A DNA stretch of 64,000 nucleotides, from NCBI RefSeq assembly GCF_027359675.1, contig NZ_CP114790.1, positions 25,414-89,413 of the forward strand, read 5' to 3'. Positions within the stretch are counted from its first letter, which is position 1, and every line of letters starts with the position of its first letter. Under the pieces are notes generated by a model. It was not told where the DNA came from. It did not search any database and saw only the letters and a program-made list of their open reading frames with translations. This DNA comes from Roseibium sp. Sym1. GTDB lineage: Bacteria > Pseudomonadota > Alphaproteobacteria > Rhizobiales > Stappiaceae. The translations under genes were made by a program, and so were the position numbers. Shown here in pieces: positions 44,501 through 53,030 of this stretch.

Positions 44501-44901
44501 TCCGCGATCATGCCCCGCGATGTGAAGGCTTGCCCAACATAGCCCTGCACCAGGGCAACGTTCTCCGGGCGGCTGAGTTCAGACGGCAGCGCCAAGACAA
44601 TCTCACGGGCAAGCTGTGCGTTGACGCGCGTCTCATGCGCCTCAACCGCATTCCAGAGCGCTTCACTGGCACCCGCTACACTCCGACCGTCGATCAGCGT
44701 CCGGAACCATTCCGGCGTCTGATCAGGCAGCGCCAGTTCTTCATGCACCAGATCGCCGTCCTTGTGCGCATAGTCGAATGTCATGTGATCGGAGTCGTTC
44801 GACACCGTCATTTGGGCGCGATGCCGGTAAGCGGCCGCCGCAACACTCGACCGGCCCGCGCTCCTGGAAATCACCTGGACATGGAAATGGTAGATGGCCA
44901 T
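41524..44901 (-). CDS. traA: TraA relaxase-helicase (MOBQ, Ti type)
   Basis: 1125-aa conjugative relaxase. The start MAIYHFHVQVISRSAGRSSV at 44901 is the typical TraA/MobA beginning; upstream frame residues are unsupported. The probable nicking Tyr is Y25 in AAAAYRHR, and the metal-binding His pair is H145/H147 in NNPHVHVML. A RecD-like helicase follows, with Walker A GRAGAGKTTMM near residue 410, VFVIDEAGMVDS, and VDHGYATTIHKSQGATVD near residue 720. It nicks the oriT just upstream and unwinds DNA. First gene of traAFBH. Confidence 0.94.
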   Translation of the reverse strand: MAIYHFHVQVISRSAGRSSVAAAAYRHRAQMTVSNDSDHMTFDYAHKDGDLVHEELALPDQTPEWFRTLIDGRSVAGASEALWNAVEAHETRVNAQLAREIVLALPSELSRPENVALVQGYVGQAFTSRGMIADWVYHDKENNPHVHVMLTMAPLTEKGFGSKWETLLDENGEPVRKGSQKNGKIQYRAWAGDKETLKQWRELWAVHANKSLEQAGHDARIDHRSFEAQGIELLPTSKIGVQARNIVSQAKAQGRDAGLERSSWHAESRLENVRRITRRPEIVIDAITREKSVFDERDIAKYLHRYVDDEAKFHDLLARVLNSPNLVKLAVEAVDPETGEMEPAKFTSREMMRLEAEMARRADHLVSVSSHGVDARLRDGVLVSVKKLSDEQRVAIERITGDERMASVVGRAGAGKTTMMKAARQVWEANGYQVFGAALAGKAAEGLEKEAGIASRTLASWQLSWGRGERLPDKRSVFVIDEAGMVDSRQMSVFVETIAKAGAKLVLIGDAEQLQPIEAGAAFRSLTDRTGYAELGTIYRQREQWMRDASMDLARGNVANAIHAYRANGHVVSMPLKDQVFGKLIDDWSRDYDPSKSMLMLAHLREDVHRLNRMARQVLIDRGVIETGRRFRTEEGERFFAAGDQIVFLKNDRELNVKNGMIGRVVEAGEGRILAEIGDIGSNQTRRVEVSQKTYRNVDHGYATTIHKSQGATVDKVKVLATLSLDRHLTYVAMTRHREDVKLYHGALSFAKNGGLIEVLSRKGAKDTTLDYAGSELYAQALSYANSRGLYGLRVAKAMVQNQRRWFAEQKAKLSELGERLLSLGEKLGIGLNGFERSLAGETNTVQIQSREHPATTQPWIAGVTMWAMSISDTVEAKLQSDATLTTHWIEVQNRARLVFERPEEAVKAMRIEDIVTLSGEAQTTARDRLAEALANAPEQFGALRGKAGMLAGKTTREIREQALTNVPQLSDDVKTYIRLRAEIVTSSTVELERERDLSRVDIPALSPAAETVLSRIRDAIDRNDLSSGLSFLLADKMVEAELGEVAAKLDRRFGERAFVAGMKPEGPAFEKAAARVADENRARFAEAWPKFNAIQKINAKRLSHEQAQAQALKQNVSKDQGMTR

Positions 44902-45033
44902 CGAGGGCAGGGATTCCGGATGTGAAGAGGCTGGCGGGGACGATCGAAGAGGACAGCGGAGAGACAAAGCGCCAGAACGGCGAAGGCGGGGATTGCAGCC
45001 CATTGGTTGCAATTCAACTCTCATACCATCACG

Positions 45034-45070
45034 GGATTGCAGATGCAATCCTATAAGTGCGCTCTTGCAC
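45034..45070 (+). other. oriT: Origin of transfer (oriT), RSF1010/Ti-like nic region
   Basis: A perfect hairpin (GGATTGCA at 45034-45041, two-base loop, TGCAATCC at 45044-45051) is followed at once by TATAAGTGCGCTCTTGC. The TAAGTGCG-CTCT core matches the RSF1010/Ti nic consensus TAAGTGCGCCCT, placing the expected nick between 45061 and 45062 on the plus strand. It lies between divergent traA and traC, where Ti plasmids carry oriT. Confidence 0.85.
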
Positions 45071-45072
45071 TC

Positions 45073-45432
45073 AACGATTGAAAATCGTTTCCGCTTGAGA
45101 GCTATCGCCGTTTGCGGCGATAGGACGCTGGAAGCGCCGCCCTGGCTTCAGAAAAACTCCGTTCTCTGCCGGTCTGCCGTGCGGGTGATGTGGCAAGTCC
45201 GCCACCGCCCAGATCCGATTTACCACAGGCTTCGGCTTTCTCTTCAGCGCTTTATGGGGAGCGCGTTCAAGCCTTCGCCTGCTCCGTCCGGTTTTCTTCA
45301 AAACCGGACTGCGGCCCTCACGGGCTGGAAAACCGGATCTTCAGGGAGCGCTTCAGCTTGCCGCGAGGCCGCTCCGCTTTTTTCGAAGCGGACTCCTTCT
45401 TGGTTGTATCCACGACAAGTTTTGCAACCAAG
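45073..45432. repeat. Cluster of five perfect inverted repeats between oriT and traC
   Basis: Perfect stems: 45073-45089 (AACGATT, 3-base loop), 45102-45123 (CTATCGCCG, loop TTTG), 45286-45309 (GTCCGGTTTT, loop CTTC), 45373-45392 (TCCGCTT, 6-base loop) and 45399-45432 (CTTGGTTG, 18-base loop). No gene is supported in 44902-45509. They could be accessory-protein sites, transcription terminators, or folded single-strand structures that act just after DNA entry. Confidence 0.75.
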
Positions 45433-45509
45433 CTCGACTTGAGGAATATGACACGCTATGAGCGAGCCCTCTCCCTTTAAACAACCCATTTAAAATCAAG
45501 GAAAATCTG

Positions 45510-45761
45510 ATGGCTCCGCGCACTTCCAAAACCGCATCCGAGCAGATCGACGACATCGAAGCTCAGATTGCCAAGCTCCAGCAGAAGAAAAGGCAGGTGC
45601 TCAAAAAGCAGTCCGAGCGCGTCGCCAAGCTCGTCATGGAGAGCGGCCTCGCCGAACTCGACATTGATGAGTCTGAACTCGCCAAAGCCTTGAACGACCT
45701 CGCCGCCCGATTTCAAAAGCCGGCCGCTTCACAAGCTCACGCTGCAGCTCCGCAGAATTGA
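45510..45761 (+). CDS. traC: TraC, small relaxosome accessory protein
   Basis: 83-aa basic/coiled-coil protein ([22 protein letters not shown]) of the Ti TraC family, a mobilisation accessory protein that acts with TraA and TraD at oriT. It is the first plus-strand gene after oriT, in the canonical traC-traD-traG order. The C-terminus is Ala/Gln-rich. Confidence 0.88.
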   Translation: MAPRTSKTASEQIDDIEAQIAKLQQKKRQVLKKQSERVAKLVMESGLAELDIDESELAKALNDLAARFQKPAASQAHAAAPQN

Positions 45762-45804
45762 AGGGCAATTCAGAAGTCTAGAAAACCGGATAAGGCGAAC
45801 ACGA

Positions 45805-46065
45805 TTGCTGGACCGCAAGAAAGACGCACGCGAAAAAATCCAGCTCGGCGGTCTCATCGTCAAAGCCGGGCTTCGCGAGACAGACAAGGCCATCCTTCTC
45901 GGCATTCTCATGGATGCATCGAAGCGCCTTGGCGACATGAATGAGCGCGACAGATGGCGCGCGATCGGAAAGGCTGCATTCAAGAATGACACTCAAAAGG
46001 GCGCTGCTGTTCCTGATCCCGATAGCCTTGATGCTGATAGCGCAATGGGGCCTCACCGGAATTGA
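45805..46065 (+). CDS. traD: TraD, small accessory protein of the transfer operon
   Basis: 86-aa product if TTG at 45805 is the start: [21 protein letters not shown] is the typical TraD core. The same frame stays open upstream to 45694 without ATG or GTG and reads [19 protein letters not shown], which looks like real protein; translation may begin at a rare codon (CTG at 45742 or ATT at 45757). The gene lies between traC and traG and overlaps traG by 80 bases, as in Ti plasmids. Confidence 0.82.
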   Translation: MLDRKKDAREKIQLGGLIVKAGLRETDKAILLGILMDASKRLGDMNERDRWRAIGKAAFKNDTQKGAAVPDPDSLDADSAMGPHRN

Positions 46066-47905
46066 AACCAGGCTGGCTTCTTTCGCCACGACGCAGAAAG
46101 CCTATCTGTTGCTCGGCCGGACCGGGCTTACCCTTCCCTTTCTTGTCTCTGCCGGGCTGGGCCTCATCGTTCTCTTCTCAGCGCGCGGCAGTCTCGACAT
46201 CAAATGGGCTGGCTTCGGTGTGCTGACCGGCGGCCTGATGGTTTTTGCTATTGCTGCGCTACGGGAGGCGCTACGGCTCAATGCTTTCGCGGCGCAAGTA
46301 CAGCCTGGGTCGGTTCTGCAGTACGCCGATCTCTATTCGATCGGTGGTGCGGTCGGAGCGCTCTTTGTCGGTCTGTTCGGTTTGAAAGTAGGCTTGAAGG
46401 GCAACAGTGCCTTCGGCGACAACCGGCCGAAACGGGTTTCCGGCCGCAGAAGCATCCACGGCGAAAGCGATTGGATGGACGGTAAGACCGCCGCGAAGAT
46501 GTTTGCAGAGAACGGAGGTATCGTCATCGGAGAACGCTATCGCGTCGATCAGGACAGCGTATCGGAAATCAATTTCGATCCGCGCCACAACAACACCTGG
46601 GGCAAGGGCGGCAAGGCGCCCCTCGTCGCTTTCGACCAGGGCTTTGGATCCACACATGGCATCGTCTTCGCCGGCTCTGGAGGATACAAAACGACATCCG
46701 TGGTCATTCCCACCTGCCTCCAATATCCGGGTTCAATGATTGTTCTTGATCCGTCGACCGAAATTGCACCGATGGTGGCAGGCAGCCGCAACGCGATGGG
46801 CCAGAAGGTCATATGTCTCGATCCGAAAAACCGACAAGTCGGGTTCAATGTCCTCGACTGGATCGGTCAATTCGGCTCCTCGATGGAAGAGGACATGGCA
46901 ACGGTTGCGGCCTGGCTCATGTCGGAGAAGCCGAGCATCGCCTCCGGAGCGGACGACTTCTTCCGCACCAATGCGGAACAGCTGATCACCAGCGTGATCG
47001 CCCATGTCGTCTTTTCCGACCTGGAGAATACCTCCGGCAAACGGTCGCTGCGCACGGTGCGCAGCATTCTCACCAAACCGGAAGAGAACCTGAAGGAGTT
47101 CCTGGCGGACATTCACGATACGGCGCCGAACGAGTTCGTGAAAGAACTCGTCGGCCCCTTCATCAACATGACGCCGCAAACCTTCTCCGGCGTCTATGCG
47201 ACCGCCGCCAAGGAAACCCACTGGCTCTCCTATGAGACCTATGCCGCGCTCGTCTCCGGCAATACCTTCAAAACCGACATCATCGCCAACGGCCGGACAA
47301 CAATCTTCCTCAACATCGATCTTTCCACCCTGGAAAATCATCCCGGCATGGCCCGGGTGATCATCGGTGCGTTTCTCAAAGCCGTTTACAACCGCGACGG
47401 AGACATCAACGGCCGGGTCTTGTTTCTTCTCGATGAGGCCGCGCGGCTCGGCTACATGCGCATCATCGAAACAGCTCGTGATGCCGGCCGCAAATATGGG
47501 ATCTCGCTTCTGATGCTGTTCCAGTCGCTCGGCCAGATGCGGGAGGCCTTCGGCGGCCGCGACGCCACATCCAAGTGGTTTGAATCCGCTTCCTGGGTCT
47601 CCTTCGCCGCGGTCAACGATCCGGACACCGCGCGGTATATTTCTGAGCGCTGTGGCATGACGACAATCGAGGTCGAACAGGTCAGCCGCTCCTCACGCGG
47701 CGGGCAAGTTTCGCGAAACCGCTCCCGGCAGCTCTCTCAGCGTCCTCTCATTCAGCCGCATGAAGTTCTGCAGATGCGGTCCGATGAGCAGATTGTTTTC
47801 ACCAGCGGGAATGAGCCGCTGCGGTGTGGCCGGGCGATGTTCTTTCGAAGGAAGGAGATGACTGAAAAAGTGACGGCGTCGCGGTTCGGAACAGAGCGAC
47901 GGTAA
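45986..47905 (+). CDS. traG: TraG/VirD4-type coupling protein
   Basis: 639-aa type IV coupling protein that links the TraA relaxosome to the Trb channel. The start [15 protein letters not shown] at 45986 gives the usual N-terminal membrane segments (four, residues 4-130). The nucleotide site is the TraG-type [14 protein letters not shown] and Walker B is [33 protein letters not shown] and [19 protein letters not shown] are strongly characteristic. Intact. Confidence 0.94.
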   Translation: MTLKRALLFLIPIALMLIAQWGLTGIETRLASFATTQKAYLLLGRTGLTLPFLVSAGLGLIVLFSARGSLDIKWAGFGVLTGGLMVFAIAALREALRLNAFAAQVQPGSVLQYADLYSIGGAVGALFVGLFGLKVGLKGNSAFGDNRPKRVSGRRSIHGESDWMDGKTAAKMFAENGGIVIGERYRVDQDSVSEINFDPRHNNTWGKGGKAPLVAFDQGFGSTHGIVFAGSGGYKTTSVVIPTCLQYPGSMIVLDPSTEIAPMVAGSRNAMGQKVICLDPKNRQVGFNVLDWIGQFGSSMEEDMATVAAWLMSEKPSIASGADDFFRTNAEQLITSVIAHVVFSDLENTSGKRSLRTVRSILTKPEENLKEFLADIHDTAPNEFVKELVGPFINMTPQTFSGVYATAAKETHWLSYETYAALVSGNTFKTDIIANGRTTIFLNIDLSTLENHPGMARVIIGAFLKAVYNRDGDINGRVLFLLDEAARLGYMRIIETARDAGRKYGISLLMLFQSLGQMREAFGGRDATSKWFESASWVSFAAVNDPDTARYISERCGMTTIEVEQVSRSSRGGQVSRNRSRQLSQRPLIQPHEVLQMRSDEQIVFTSGNEPLRCGRAMFFRRKEMTEKVTASRFGTERR

Positions 47906-47938
47906 GGATGCGGGAACCCTCCTGGTCCACGCCAATTG

Positions 47939-48232
47939 CTATGTCGGTAGATTCCGGCTCACGTCCTGCCTCTGGTGCAATATGCGGATGACCTCCAACC
48001 GGTCAACGTGATCACGGAAATAGACCATGTGCACTCCCGTAGCATACTTCAGATACCCGGCACGCACATCTACCGGCCTGCCTCGCCGGTCACCGGAAGC
48101 CAGACCAAAGCAGGCGTCCCTTATCTCGTCAAGGTAGCGATCTGCTTGATCCAGACCCCAAATCTCAACGCTGTGATCCCAAATGTGCTCAAGGTCCATT
48201 TTTGCTGCGGGAGAGAAGACAAGAACCTTCAT
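47939..48232 (-). CDS. parE: ParE-family toxin
   Basis: 97-aa RelE/ParE-fold toxin: [60 protein letters not shown] and [17 protein letters not shown] at the end, all typical of gyrase-targeting ParE. It overlaps the antitoxin gene by four bases and is convergent with traG. Together the pair probably stabilises the plasmid. Confidence 0.92.
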   Translation of the reverse strand: MKVLVFSPAAKMDLEHIWDHSVEIWGLDQADRYLDEIRDACFGLASGDRRGRPVDVRAGYLKYATGVHMVYFRDHVDRLEVIRILHQRQDVSRNLPT

Positions 48233-48477
48233 CGGCTCTCATACTCTGCACGTTTGCGTGCCTTGAATTCATCGAAATCAAAAGGCTGGGGTTCGCCCGA
48301 GCGTTCCCCGGCAATCAACGCATCCTGCAGCGCCTTTACCTTCGCCTCATGTTCCTCCAGTAGCCGCAACCCCGCCCGCACGACGTCGCTGGCGGAGCCG
48401 TAGCGGCCTGTCTGCACCTGATCGCTGATAAACCCGGTGAAATGATCCCCAAGCGTTACGGACGTGTTCCGGGCCAT
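48229..48477 (-). CDS. parD: ParD-family antitoxin
   Basis: 82-aa ParD/CopG-type antitoxin: [20 protein letters not shown] forms the ribbon-helix-helix, then [21 protein letters not shown], and a toxin-binding tail [16 protein letters not shown]. The start at 48477 is chosen by homology; the longer frame upstream is unsupported. It probably represses its own promoter in the 48478-48722 gap. Confidence 0.92.
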   Translation of the reverse strand: MARNTSVTLGDHFTGFISDQVQTGRYGSASDVVRAGLRLLEEHEAKVKALQDALIAGERSGEPQPFDFDEFKARKRAEYESR

Positions 48478-48722
48478 TGGTGCTCTCCTATTTCTGAGGC
48501 ATTCTTTAGTACCAATATGTATTACACGAAAGGCAAACAGACAAGAACGAGCTTGGAGTTGACACCGGCAATTAGTCGCTCGAATGCGGACGTCCGTGAG
48601 AACCGTTTTCACCGGGAATGACAATTCTAAAACCGAGGAGGCAATCTGCCGGTCGTCAAACAAGCCTTGGTCCGGTCGATCCGGGCCAAGGCTTTCCATC
48701 GCGAAGACGAGAAACGGCCGCC

Positions 48723-48887
48723 TTATAAGGGCGGCACGCTTTCGATTGTTTTGTCCTGATCCGACGCAATGACCGCAAGCTCTGCTCTCAGCATCTCCAG
48801 CTCTGCCGTTATCTGGCAGCGCTCGCCGGCATCGACAGCGTTGCGAAGCTCTGCGCGAAGTTCTTCAATCTGGATTTCAAGGTGCAT
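48723..48887 (-). CDS. 54-aa coiled-coil hypothetical protein
   Basis: Short frame [20 protein letters not shown] to IESVPPL. AGAGGAG lies 6 bases before the ATG at 48887 (an ATG at 48893 is too close to it). The sequence is a strong coiled coil with Leu-Arg-Ala-Glu-Leu heptads. No known function. Strong ribosome-binding site and good codon use support it as real. Confidence 0.6.
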   Translation of the reverse strand: MHLEIQIEELRAELRNAVDAGERCQITAELEMLRAELAVIASDQDKTIESVPPL

Positions 48888-49169
48888 CGTCATCTCCTCT
48901 TGATTGTCTTTGAAAGATGACGCCCGAAGGTGTGGCGGTGAGGCTGGGTCAGGGATCGCGCAAGCGACCGCCGGCGGCGGCGCGCGGGGGTGCCGATTTT
49001 CTGGCGTAGCCGGAAAATTGGGGGGACCGTGCGTCCTTGGGGCAGACTTGCCGCCGCACTACACTCGGGCGATCTGAGCAGACCAGGCCTCACCCGGTTT
49101 CGGCTAGAAAAGAAGGCTGCCGCGTTCGAAGCGCGACAGCCTTGTCAGCATTCGAAAAGGGAAACACGC

Positions 49170-49511
49170 ATGAATGGTATGAATCGATTGAGGGTCATCG
49201 ATTCATATAACTCATTGGACGGAGCCAGCATCGTCAGAGAGACTCTTCCCATGCCCTCACAAAAGCTCGCGCCCATCCATCTTCGCCGCATCGACCCGGC
49301 CCGGAACATGCGGCGGTTCTATTGTCTCACCGTGCAGCCCACGCTGTTTGGCGGCGCTTCGCTCATTCGCGATTGGGGGCGTATCGGAACCCGGGGACAG
49401 ACGATGATGGAGACATTTGACTGCCCGGCCGATGCCACCAATGCCCTGGTGCGGATAGAGCGGACCAAGAAGCGGCGGGGATATCGGGAGACAATCGCCG
49501 GCGCCGAATAA
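49170..49511 (+). CDS. WGR-domain protein
   Basis: 113-aa protein with a single WGR domain: RRFYCLTVQPTLFGGASLIR, then DWGRIGTRGQTMMETFDCPA and LVRIERTKKRRGY. WGR domains bind nucleic-acid ends or breaks in PARPs; stand-alone plasmid forms are of unknown function. The start at 49170 follows GGGAAA; an internal Met at 49251 would give the bare domain of 86 aa. It is the only plus-strand gene in the region right of traG. Confidence 0.85.
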   Translation: MNGMNRLRVIDSYNSLDGASIVRETLPMPSQKLAPIHLRRIDPARNMRRFYCLTVQPTLFGGASLIRDWGRIGTRGQTMMETFDCPADATNALVRIERTKKRRGYRETIAGAE

Positions 49512-49598
49512 CGTCTGCACCGATCAGGTGACAGATGCGCTGTGCTCGGGTAATGGCGATCGAGGGCCCGCTTGTGGCGAGGCCCTCGTGCTGGTCGC

Positions 49599-49916
49599 TT
49601 AGTCGCGGTTGCCGTTCGGGCGGGACCAGATGAGCTGCAGGCCTTCCTGACCTTCCACCTCGATGAGGGTGGCGTAGATCGGAGCGGGGAAGCTCGGGTC
49701 GTCCAGCTTGACCGAGATGTAGTCGCGCTCGGTGTCTTTCGCCTGCTTCTGCCATCCGGCTCCGAGTTCGACCGAACCGGAGTAGATGCGGAACTGCGGG
49801 CCGTTTTCGGAAGGGTTTTCGACGCGCTCGAGGCGGGCCTTGACGTTGAGGGCCAGCGTCTTGATCTGACCGGTGAAGCCGTTCTTCGTGGTGGTGAATG
49901 TGCCGATGTTTGCCAT
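49599..49916 (-). CDS. DUF736 family plasmid protein
   Basis: 105-aa DUF736 protein: [54 protein letters not shown]. It is common on alphaproteobacterial plasmids, often in the region around transfer genes, and has no known role. The start at 49916 is set by the conserved MANIG; the longer upstream frame is rejected. Confidence 0.9.
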   Translation of the reverse strand: MANIGTFTTTKNGFTGQIKTLALNVKARLERVENPSENGPQFRIYSGSVELGAGWQKQAKDTERDYISVKLDDPSFPAPIYATLIEVEGQEGLQLIWSRPNGNRD

Positions 49917-50268
49917 TGTCTTCATTCCTTCGATGTTTCGGGCCACGACCATCGCGGCCTCGATGGCTGTCGAAGAGACCGGGAACGATCGGCGCGCATT
50001 CCAGCGGAACCGAAATGAAATGGAGGACGGCGGAAAGACACTTTCTTGGCTACCCGCGAGGAATTCGAACGCCAGTTCGAAGGGGAAGAAAGTATCTAGC
50101 CGCCGTTGCGTCAAGCCGAGCGAGGCGAAGCCGGGTCCCGGTCAGACATGCCTCAATCGAGACCGCTTTGGGCGGCGCGTATGTGACATTTTAAGGAAAT
50201 GAAGACCTGCAAACGTCGTATCCGATCCACCGATCCACGGCGGCGCACGAGACGAGAATGAGCGTGCG
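49917..50268. other. Intergenic region upstream of DUF736
   Basis: No gene supported. It contains the presumed promoter of the DUF736 gene and separates it from a decayed frame further right. Confidence 0.35.
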
Positions 50269-50592
50269 TTATTGGCGTTGATGCCAGTCCGGGGAATTGT
50301 CGATCTTTAAGCTCCGAACAGACCGGCAATCCCTGCTTTGTCCGCGTACGTCCAGCGGCAGGTCGGGGTGGCAAAAGCTGGCGACGGAAAGGGGAACCGG
50401 TGCATATTGCATCAATGCTTCTGACACGGGCTCTCGCTTTTCCTGTGCCGTTTCAGTCGAATGGTGGTGCAGTGATCTCCTGCTGCCCTGGACCAAGTCG
50501 AGGACACTGGCCCGACTGCGCTGTGCCGCCATCATCATGGAAAGCGTCGTCGATTGTACGCCGGCACCTGGCGAAAGTACGCGCAGGTGCAT
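50269..50592 (-). pseudogene. Probable remnant of a PAPS-reductase-like gene
   Basis: The frame starts MHLRVLSPGAGVQSTTLSMM, which matches the ATP-binding (SGGxxSxx-like) beginning of the phosphoadenosine phosphosulfate reductase-like proteins found on phages and plasmids (RVLSLGAGVQSTTLALM). After about 22 residues the resemblance stops and none of the three frames continues it clearly, so it appears to be a truncated gene. Confidence 0.4.
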
Positions 50593-50639
50593 GACGGAGG
50601 GCTGATTGCCCTCCGCGGTGGCATCAGTTAGGGAAAGTA

Positions 50640-51569
50640 TCAGGCCGCCTGCCGGTCTTCGCTGACCTGTGTGGGCTGAAGAGCGTGCAGATAGGTCACC
50701 GCGCGCTGTGCATGGGCCGCCGCCTGAAAAATCGCCCGCTTGTCACCCTTGAGGACATTGAGCCAGGACTGAAGGTAGCTGGCGTGATCCGGCCGGGGCT
50801 CGAGCTCCGGCGCGATGCCGAGATCGGCGCAGAGAAAACAGCTTCCGAGTTCGGCCACGAGCTCTTCGCGTGCACGTTCGGTGCGGTCCTTGTGGTAACG
50901 TGACAGGTCGCGTCCGACCCTGCTTTCTGGTGCAGTCCAGTGGACATGCTCGTGGCTGAGGACAGCGACGTAGGATGCAGCGTCCCGAAACGTCTCGAAG
51001 GGCGGCATCTGGATGTGATCGCTTGCCGGCGCGTAGAAGGCTTTCGATCCGCCGTGGCGGATGATCGCACCGGTGTTGGCGAAGAACCGGTCCGCGTACT
51101 CGATCCGTTCGACCGGATCGATGACCTTGTCGGGCCGGTGGTAATAGTGGTCCGGAAGCCCGTCGATCTGGTCGCAGTTGAAGACCGTGTACGTCTTCAG
51201 AAACGGGATATCGCGTTCGACCTCATCGCCGCGGGAATCCGTTTCGGTCTTGGTGAAGCGGCTGGCATAGACGACGGTTGCGCCGGTCTCGCCCTTACGG
51301 ACCTGCGCGCCGATCTGGCTGGCCTGCCGGTAAGTCATCCAGAGCGGTGCTTCAAAGCCGCGGGCCAGGCTCTCCGACCAGAGCAGCAGAACGTTGATGC
51401 CCGTGTATGGCTCGCCTGTGTGTCTGAGCGGCCGTGTGATCCGGCCATTGAGCCTTCCCGCGCTCCAGGGTTTTATCCAGGGGCGGGCTCCCTTCTCAAG
51501 ATCTGCAACGATTTTGTCCGTGATCCGCCCGTAGATGTCGACGCGCGGACTTTTCTCTTTCCTTTTCAT
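50640..51569 (-). CDS. ardC: ArdC-like antirestriction protein (DUF1738, zincin domain)
   Basis: 309-aa protein. The start MKRKEKSPRVDIY at 51569 has AGGAGGT 8 bases upstream. The N-terminal ssDNA-binding DUF1738 part (RITDKIVADLEKGARPWIKPW, TGINVLLLW) is followed by the metalloprotease-like region with HEHVH (YVAVLSHEHVHWT, near residue 208) and a downstream Glu in EELVAELG. ArdC protects incoming plasmid DNA from restriction. Its position in the proposed leading region fits this role. Confidence 0.92.
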   Translation of the reverse strand: MKRKEKSPRVDIYGRITDKIVADLEKGARPWIKPWSAGRLNGRITRPLRHTGEPYTGINVLLLWSESLARGFEAPLWMTYRQASQIGAQVRKGETGATVVYASRFTKTETDSRGDEVERDIPFLKTYTVFNCDQIDGLPDHYYHRPDKVIDPVERIEYADRFFANTGAIIRHGGSKAFYAPASDHIQMPPFETFRDAASYVAVLSHEHVHWTAPESRVGRDLSRYHKDRTERAREELVAELGSCFLCADLGIAPELEPRPDHASYLQSWLNVLKGDKRAIFQAAAHAQRAVTYLHALQPTQVSEDRQAA

Positions 51570-51839
51570 TTCCAAACCTCCTGAATTCAGGACCACGCCG
51601 ATCGCGGTCCGTCACGGGGTCCGAAATGGCGGAGCTGAAGGCAGGAGCTGCACCCGAGCAGGGGTCCCATTGCGCATAGCGCGGCGGGGTGGTGAAGGGC
51701 CGGAACGCAGAGGAGGACGGCAACGCCGTTGCAGCTGCTGCCGGCTCCGCCCGGACTTTCCCGGGACGGGCCGCGGTCGGTGCTGCCGCGCAGCGGAAAA
51801 AGCGGCGCCAGGCGCCGCCATCAAGAATAAGTTGGGTCG
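51570..51839. other. GC-rich leader upstream of ardC
   Basis: No gene. It holds several short inverted repeats, for example GGACC-CG arms at about 51590-51610, GCAACG/CGTTGC near 51720 and GGCGCC/GGCGCC near 51812. These may form structure in single-stranded DNA or in the ardC leader. Confidence 0.4.
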
Positions 51840-52025
51840 TCAGTGGACGGAGTAGCCACCGCTGTAGGGGTCGTACTCGAAGACCACTTCGACATCGGCG
51901 TCTTCGATCTCGTCTGCCGGTAGGACGCCGTATTCACCGCCGGATTTAAAGAGGACGATCGGAGTCATGAGGGTGCGGGCGAGGTTCCAGGCGTGCTTCT
52001 GGGCGAGGGAAAGATCGTGCTGCAT
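51840..52025 (-). CDS. 61-aa hypothetical plasmid protein
   Basis: Small acidic protein MQHDLSLAQKHAWNLARTLM then MTPIVLFKSGGEYGVLPADE and VEVVFEYDPYSGGYSVH. GGAG lies 9 bases before the start. Similar short proteins accompany ardC on alphaproteobacterial plasmids, but no domain is recognised. Confidence 0.6.
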   Translation of the reverse strand: MQHDLSLAQKHAWNLARTLMTPIVLFKSGGEYGVLPADEIEDADVEVVFEYDPYSGGYSVH

Positions 52026-52356
52026 TTGAGGGCTCCATCGTTGGAGCGGGCCAATTCCCGCTCTTGATGGCTCCGTCAGTGTGCGGCTTAGCGGACGCGA
52101 TCACCGCGCAGGCCAAAGCCAAGCGGCCGCAGCTCGCTAGCGGACCCTTTACGGGTTGATCGTGGAAGTCCGCGCCGTACCAGGAATGCCATTCATAGAA
52201 AGAGCGGGATTGGATTGCCTCTGTGAAATGAGCCCGTTGCTGCACGCATCCTGGCAAAGACTGAAGTGGACAATCAGCCATCCTCTCCAACCGCAGCGAA
52301 AAGTGAGAGGCCTTGAAGAACGGTGGTCTTGCCGCCCGGGAGCGCTCGAAGCGAAG
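52026..52356. other. Gene-free stretch between hypothetical and toxin genes
   Basis: 330 bases with no supported gene or RNA. It contains the upstream region of the 61-aa gene. Nothing else stands out. Confidence 0.35.
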
Positions 52357-52752
52357 TCAGGTTCGCTTCACGGCCTTGATGGCAGAAGCTTGGGCTGCTT
52401 GCTTGATGGTCGTGGCAATCTCTCGGAGGAACGCCGCGCTGACCGAGCCTATCGGCTCGGTGGAAACAAAGTCATAGTCCTTATCCATCTCGACTCGATT
52501 GAACTCGTCGAGAATGACCCAGCACGGAGATGCAAGGCCTATGCGCCGGCACTCGATTTCAGGAACGTTTAGCGCGAGTTGGCCGTCCAAAGGCTGCTTT
52601 GAGGTAAAAGGAAAGAGAAACACGACGTCCGGATTGCCGGGCGTCTTGATGACGACACATACAGGGCGAGGTTTCCGGCCGGATTCCTCGCCCCTTTCCG
52701 CTTCGCGATGCCACAGATAGTGGAATTCGGCAACGTCACCCTGCTTAAACAT
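52357..52752 (-). CDS. PemK/MazF-like toxin
   Basis: 131-aa protein: MFKQGDVAEFHYLWHREAER, GRKPRPVCVVIKTPGNPDVVFLFPFTSKQP (key residues KPRPVCVV), CWVILDEFNRVEMDKDYDF. The KxRPxxV motif and the promoter-overlapping partner point to a MazF/PemK-type endoribonuclease toxin, although it is somewhat diverged. The start at 52752 overlaps the antitoxin stop by 8 bases. Confidence 0.75.
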   Translation of the reverse strand: MFKQGDVAEFHYLWHREAERGEESGRKPRPVCVVIKTPGNPDVVFLFPFTSKQPLDGQLALNVPEIECRRIGLASPCWVILDEFNRVEMDKDYDFVSTEPIGSVSAAFLREIATTIKQAAQASAIKAVKRT

Positions 52753-53011
52753 CGTCCCTGGCATCGTCTTTGACAGGTTCAAGAATGGCGCCTAGTCCCG
52801 ACATCAGTTCCTCATGGACATCGTCCGGCATATCAAGCAGGGAATAGGACTTCGTCGGGCTCGGCTCACCGCGCATGCGGTGATAGTCACGGGCGGAAAG
52901 AACAAAAAGCTTCTCCTTGCCGTGCTTGGTGAGCACGACCGGCTCGATCATCGCCGCTTCGAGGATTTCGCCCGAGGATCGGTTCATGTCAGAGAAAGTG
53001 TACTGTTTCAT
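52745..53011 (-). CDS. Phd/YefM-like antitoxin
   Basis: 88-aa protein: MKQYTFSDMNRSSGEILEAA, MIEPVVLTKHGKEKLFVLSARDYHRM (Phd-like beta-hairpin and helix), acidic C-terminus for toxin binding. It precedes and overlaps the toxin gene by 8 bases. A perfect palindrome sits in its promoter and is probably its operator. Confidence 0.88.
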   Translation of the reverse strand: MKQYTFSDMNRSSGEILEAAMIEPVVLTKHGKEKLFVLSARDYHRMRGEPSPTKSYSLLDMPDDVHEELMSGLGAILEPVKDDARDDV

Positions 53012-53030
53012 CGCAAAGCTCCATCGCTTT

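Noticed and set aside
45073..45432. Hairpin cluster as a CRISPR array
   Set aside because: The stems differ from each other; there is no repeated unit with regular spacers and no cas gene.
44894..45480. Open frames (182 aa and 96 aa) across oriT
   Set aside because: They cover the nic site and hairpins; composition is repeat-like and there are no family motifs.
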